Assembly (NCBI RefSeq): GCF_015352425.1
Contig: NZ_JADKNH010000003.1
Location: forward strand, 186,001-250,000
DNA from: Fusibacter ferrireducens
GTDB lineage: Bacteria; Bacillota; Clostridia; Peptostreptococcales; Acidaminobacteraceae
Direction: 5' to 3'
DNA: 64,000 bases
The position numbers were made by a program, and so were the translations under genes. The notes under the pieces were generated by a model, which saw nothing but the letters and a program-made list of their open reading frames with translations, did no database searches and was not told the origin of the DNA. Of the stretch, positions 61,828-64,000 are shown in pieces. The first letter of the stretch is position 1. The number at the start of each line of letters is the position of its first letter.

Positions 61828-61930
61828 AAACAACAAGATTTGAGCCAAAAGCTGCGCTGAGGGATGTTCAACTTCAAACAGTATCAGCGAAAATTGATTT
61901 GAGGCATCGAGAGATGTTCAAATGTTGTTA
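61828..61930 (+). repeat. Intergenic repeat element, copy 2
   Basis: About 103 bases, the diverged partner of 45685-45786. Begins AAACAACAAGATTTGAG and ends TTCAAATGTTGTTA, ends inverted. It can also form CGCTGA (61855-61860) / TCAGCG (61884-61889) inside. It lies between the HsmA-like and MarR genes. Confidence 0.72.
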
Positions 61931-62037
61931 AGAACTTACGCTGTAATAAACTCAATGTATATAATGAATTATACATGATGAACGGTATACGTTGAACGAT
62001 ACCTTATAGCCAACTAAGTATGGTAAATCAAGCACCA

Positions 62038-62517
62038 TTAAATATGCTCTCCGTTGTAATTGGCCAAAATTTGATCATCAGAATTTAAAAGTGTTTCTAA
62101 TAGCGTTAGGCCTTCAATGATTTTTTGAACATCAGGGGCATCTTTGGATGCAAGTAATAATTGTAAGTAACGCGAGAGATTTTGATCCATGTTTTGATGC
62201 GCATCACAGAAATGCTCGGTGAGAGAAACAAATACTTTGCGCTTGTCAATATCACTTCGAACGCGTTTCACCAAATCTTGTTTCTCAAGTCTATCAATGA
62301 TGCCAGACACAGCGGCAGGGCTGATTTTCATTTCCGTGCTGATATCCGTAATTTTTAGAGCGCCATATCTTTCAAGCAGTGTAACCACAGTGAGCTGTGG
62401 CACTGTGAGCTCGTATTCTGAGTAGAAGCTTTTAAGGCCCTTCTCAAGAAGGTTTTGAATTTCCTTGAGTTTTTCCATTATGAGTAAACTTTCAGACACA
62501 TCTATACCTTTCATCAC
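62038..62517 (-). CDS. MarR family regulator
   Basis: 159 residues; the start is uncertain, since the first codons lack a clear ribosome binding site and a GTG six codons in has AAGG at a good distance. Winged helix: LTVPQLTVVTLLERYG, ITDISTEMKISPAAVSGIIDRLEKQ split over helices, and the wing KRVRSDIDKRKVFVSLT. It lies upstream of the HsmA-like gene on the same strand and probably binds the palindrome at 61761; a pairing like HsmR/HsmA. A second dyad, GGTATaCGTTgAACGATACC, sits at 61984-62003. Confidence 0.9.
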   Translation of the reverse strand: MMKGIDVSESLLIMEKLKEIQNLLEKGLKSFYSEYELTVPQLTVVTLLERYGALKITDISTEMKISPAAVSGIIDRLEKQDLVKRVRSDIDKRKVFVSLTEHFCDAHQNMDQNLSRYLQLLLASKDAPDVQKIIEGLTLLETLLNSDDQILANYNGEHI

Positions 62518-62716
62518 AAGTTTCCAATTTGAAACAAAGAGAAATCACTTGCATTTTGTCAAGCTTATAAAGACTTAACACATTAAGCAAAATATAAACC
62601 AAAACATAAATTTTGTCAATGTATTTGCCTACAAAACATTTGATTATTGTAAACATTTGATATAATAAGTTGAGGTACGAATTTGTTATAAATGACATCA
62701 TAAAAGAGGTGAGCAC
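62518..62716. promoter_or_regulatory. Divergent promoter region between the MarR and XRE genes
   Basis: 199 AT-rich bases. TATAAT at 62661-62666 is the likely -10 of the XRE gene; several TTTTGTC/AACAT-like motifs occur but I cannot assign an operator. Confidence 0.4.
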
Positions 62717-63412
62717 ATGAATCGATTGGCAGAAAAAATTAAAAATGCAAGAATAGCTGCAAATTTGACAGAAAAGGAATTGGCGCAAAAAAGTGGTGTT
62801 TCAATCAGCTATTTATTGCAGGTTGAATCTGGAAAAAAAGTAATCAGTGAAAAAATTGCAGATCAAATTTTATCCTCTTTAGGAGAAAAAATTGAGTTTA
62901 TTGACCCAAAATTGGAAGCTCAAGAAAAAGCTTCGGAAAAACCAATGGAAAATAAAAAAGTTGCGAGCAAGCAGCAAGAACAAAGTAAAAGCAAGGATCA
63001 TGTTGTTCCAACGGGTCAATGGCAGGATGCACTCTCTGGAATCGTCAAAAGAATCCCTATATATGACCTTGTTAGATGGGAGAATGTAGGCTACAAAGAA
63101 CATCCTGTTATCGACAATAAAGTGGAAGGCTATAATGGTGATAAGCTGTTATATGTCAAAGTGACTAATAATCAAGTCAGTGGCTTGAGAATTAAAATGA
63201 ATGATCTGGTGTTTGTTTTGGAGTCTCATGAAATTGGGAAAAATGGCATTTATCTATTAGAATATCAAAATAAGCGCATCATAAGACAAGTGATGAAAGT
63301 CAATAATCGTGAATTATCTCTGATTCAGGGTGGCGCTACTGAAGCGGAAATTGTAGAGCAAAAAAAAGTGAAAGTTATCGGTAAATGTTTGAGAGTTTCT
63401 TTTGATCTTTAA
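62717..63412 (+). CDS. XRE-type regulator with S24-like C-terminal domain
   Basis: 231 residues. Residues 5-60 are an XRE helix-turn-helix (KIKNARIAANLTEKELAQKS, GVSISYLLQVESGKK). A charged linker (about 70-105, rich in Lys, Gln, Ser) leads to a LexA/S24-like domain (about 115-231). In true S24 proteases a catalytic Ser precedes M-x-P; here the place reads VSGLRIKMNDLVFV, and the partner Lys position reads IIRQVM. The domain thus appears to be catalytically dead and may act as a sensor or dimerisation unit. Target genes unknown. Confidence 0.85.
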   Translation: MNRLAEKIKNARIAANLTEKELAQKSGVSISYLLQVESGKKVISEKIADQILSSLGEKIEFIDPKLEAQEKASEKPMENKKVASKQQEQSKSKDHVVPTGQWQDALSGIVKRIPIYDLVRWENVGYKEHPVIDNKVEGYNGDKLLYVKVTNNQVSGLRIKMNDLVFVLESHEIGKNGIYLLEYQNKRIIRQVMKVNNRELSLIQGGATEAEIVEQKKVKVIGKCLRVSFDL

Positions 63413-63451
63413 GTGTATTTTAATAAATAAAGCGTATAATAGGAGTGTGTT

Positions 63452-64000
63452 ATGAATTATCAAGAACTTGTTAAAAATGCAAAAGAAGTGATTGGACCAC
63501 ATTGTAAAGTATGCCCAGAGTGTAACGGGATTGCTTGTAAAGGGAAAATCCCAGGTCCTGGTGGAAAGGGCACGGGTCTTGGGTTTATTCGCAATTACGG
63601 TGATCTAAAGAAAATAAGTTTGAATATGGATACAATTCACAACAGTATTGCAACTTCCACAAAGCAGGTTTTGTTCGATGTTGAGTTTGATTTACCTGTT
63701 TTTGCAGGACCAATTGGTGCAGTACAGATGCATTACAGCGATCTATATGACGACATGACGTTTTCTGAGGCACTGCTCAAAGGTTGTAAAACGGCTGGCA
63801 GTATTGCTTTCACTGGAGATGGTGTGAAAGATGAGGTATACCGTGGCACTGTTGAGGCCATCAAAACATTACAAGGTCACGGCATTCCAACGATTAAACC
63901 TTGGAGAGAAGGCGAAGTTATAGAAAAAATAAGAATGGCTGAGCAGGCAAATGCCGTTGCTGTGGCAATGGATATAGATGCAGCTGGCCTATCTATTTTA
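63452..64000 (+). CDS. FMN-dependent alpha-hydroxy-acid oxidizing protein, N-terminal part
   Basis: 183 codons, cut by the window end. AGGAG upstream. The N-terminus has a Cys-rich segment CKVCPECNGIACKG, a mark of clostridial members, then FIRNYGDLKKISL and PVFAGPIGAVQMHY, which are the first strands of the FMN-binding TIM barrel, and VAVAMDIDAAGL. Family members include lactate oxidase/dehydrogenase and related enzymes. Substrate not determinable; the C-terminal catalytic His and Arg lie outside the window. Confidence 0.88.
   Translation, partial: MNYQELVKNAKEVIGPHCKVCPECNGIACKGKIPGPGGKGTGLGFIRNYGDLKKISLNMDTIHNSIATSTKQVLFDVEFDLPVFAGPIGAVQMHYSDLYDDMTFSEALLKGCKTAGSIAFTGDGVKDEVYRGTVEAIKTLQGHGIPTIKPWREGEVIEKIRMAEQANAVAVAMDIDAAGLSIL

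Overview
The window reads as chromosomal DNA of a low-GC, anaerobic Gram-positive bacterium of the class Clostridia. The evidence is consistent AGGAGG ribosome binding sites, [FeFe]-hydrogenase-type iron-sulfur proteins with a PP2C phosphatase, a DUF3842 protein, a KamA-family radical SAM enzyme, a CIRCE element before clpB, a GlnK/GlnL-type two-component system and an HsmA-like protein. I cannot name the species; a Fusibacter-like fermenter is only a guess. I saw no rRNA, tRNA, CRISPR array, transposase or phage gene.

Layout. 1-8045: the end of an HlyD-type adaptor, two tandem copies of an unknown membrane-anchored protein, a truncated copy of an RTX N-terminus and a complete 1464-residue RTX protein. 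This looks like a type I secretion locus, which is unusual in a Gram-positive. 8076-11600: a DUF302 protein and two DEAD-box helicases flanking a cold-shock gene. 11600-15140: a noncoding segment ending in a terminator, a PLP-fold/GNAT fusion, and a MerR regulator divergent from a B3/4-domain gene across a typical 19-bp-spacer MerR promoter. 15233-18694: GlnK/GlnL-like sensor and regulator followed by a glutamate symporter whose upstream region carries a GlnL-type direct repeat. 18908-24322: a MacAB-like exporter operon with its own kinase and regulator. 24488-27594: DUF3842, a cytoplasmic chemoreceptor behind a sigma-54 promoter with three phased repeats, a small alarmone synthetase and a LysE exporter.

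27927-34877: 6-phospho-beta-glucosidase with a ROK kinase, a radical SAM protein, a YeiH transporter divergent from a LysR regulator, and two tandem RMD1/DUF155 proteins. 34957-39558 (minus strand): NuoE-like ferredoxin, PAS-containing sensory hydrogenase, SpoIIE/PP2C phosphatase and a second hydrogenase-like protein, probably a hydrogen- or redox-sensing relay. A gene-poor stretch of about 0.9 kb follows, then a KamA-family enzyme, CIRCE-clpB, a yjdF-type riboswitch with yjdF, and a MarR/nitroreductase pair sharing two identical operators. 46564-50301: a YciI-like protein, a MarR gene overlapping a wrecked MFS gene, and a class III aminotransferase divergent from a MocR regulator. 50433-55266: an orphan substrate-binding protein paired with a GGDEF/EAL protein, and an autoregulated LacI-type gene. 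55463-61218: lipoate ligase plus a full pyruvate dehydrogenase operon. 61376-64000: HsmA-like protein and MarR regulator, an XRE/S24-like regulator and the start of an FMN-dependent alpha-hydroxy-acid oxidase.

Most genes sit in small units with a recognisable regulator next door, and many operators and promoters can be read directly. A diverged intergenic element of about 102 bp occurs twice (45685-45786 and 61828-61930), each time beside a MarR-regulated gene.
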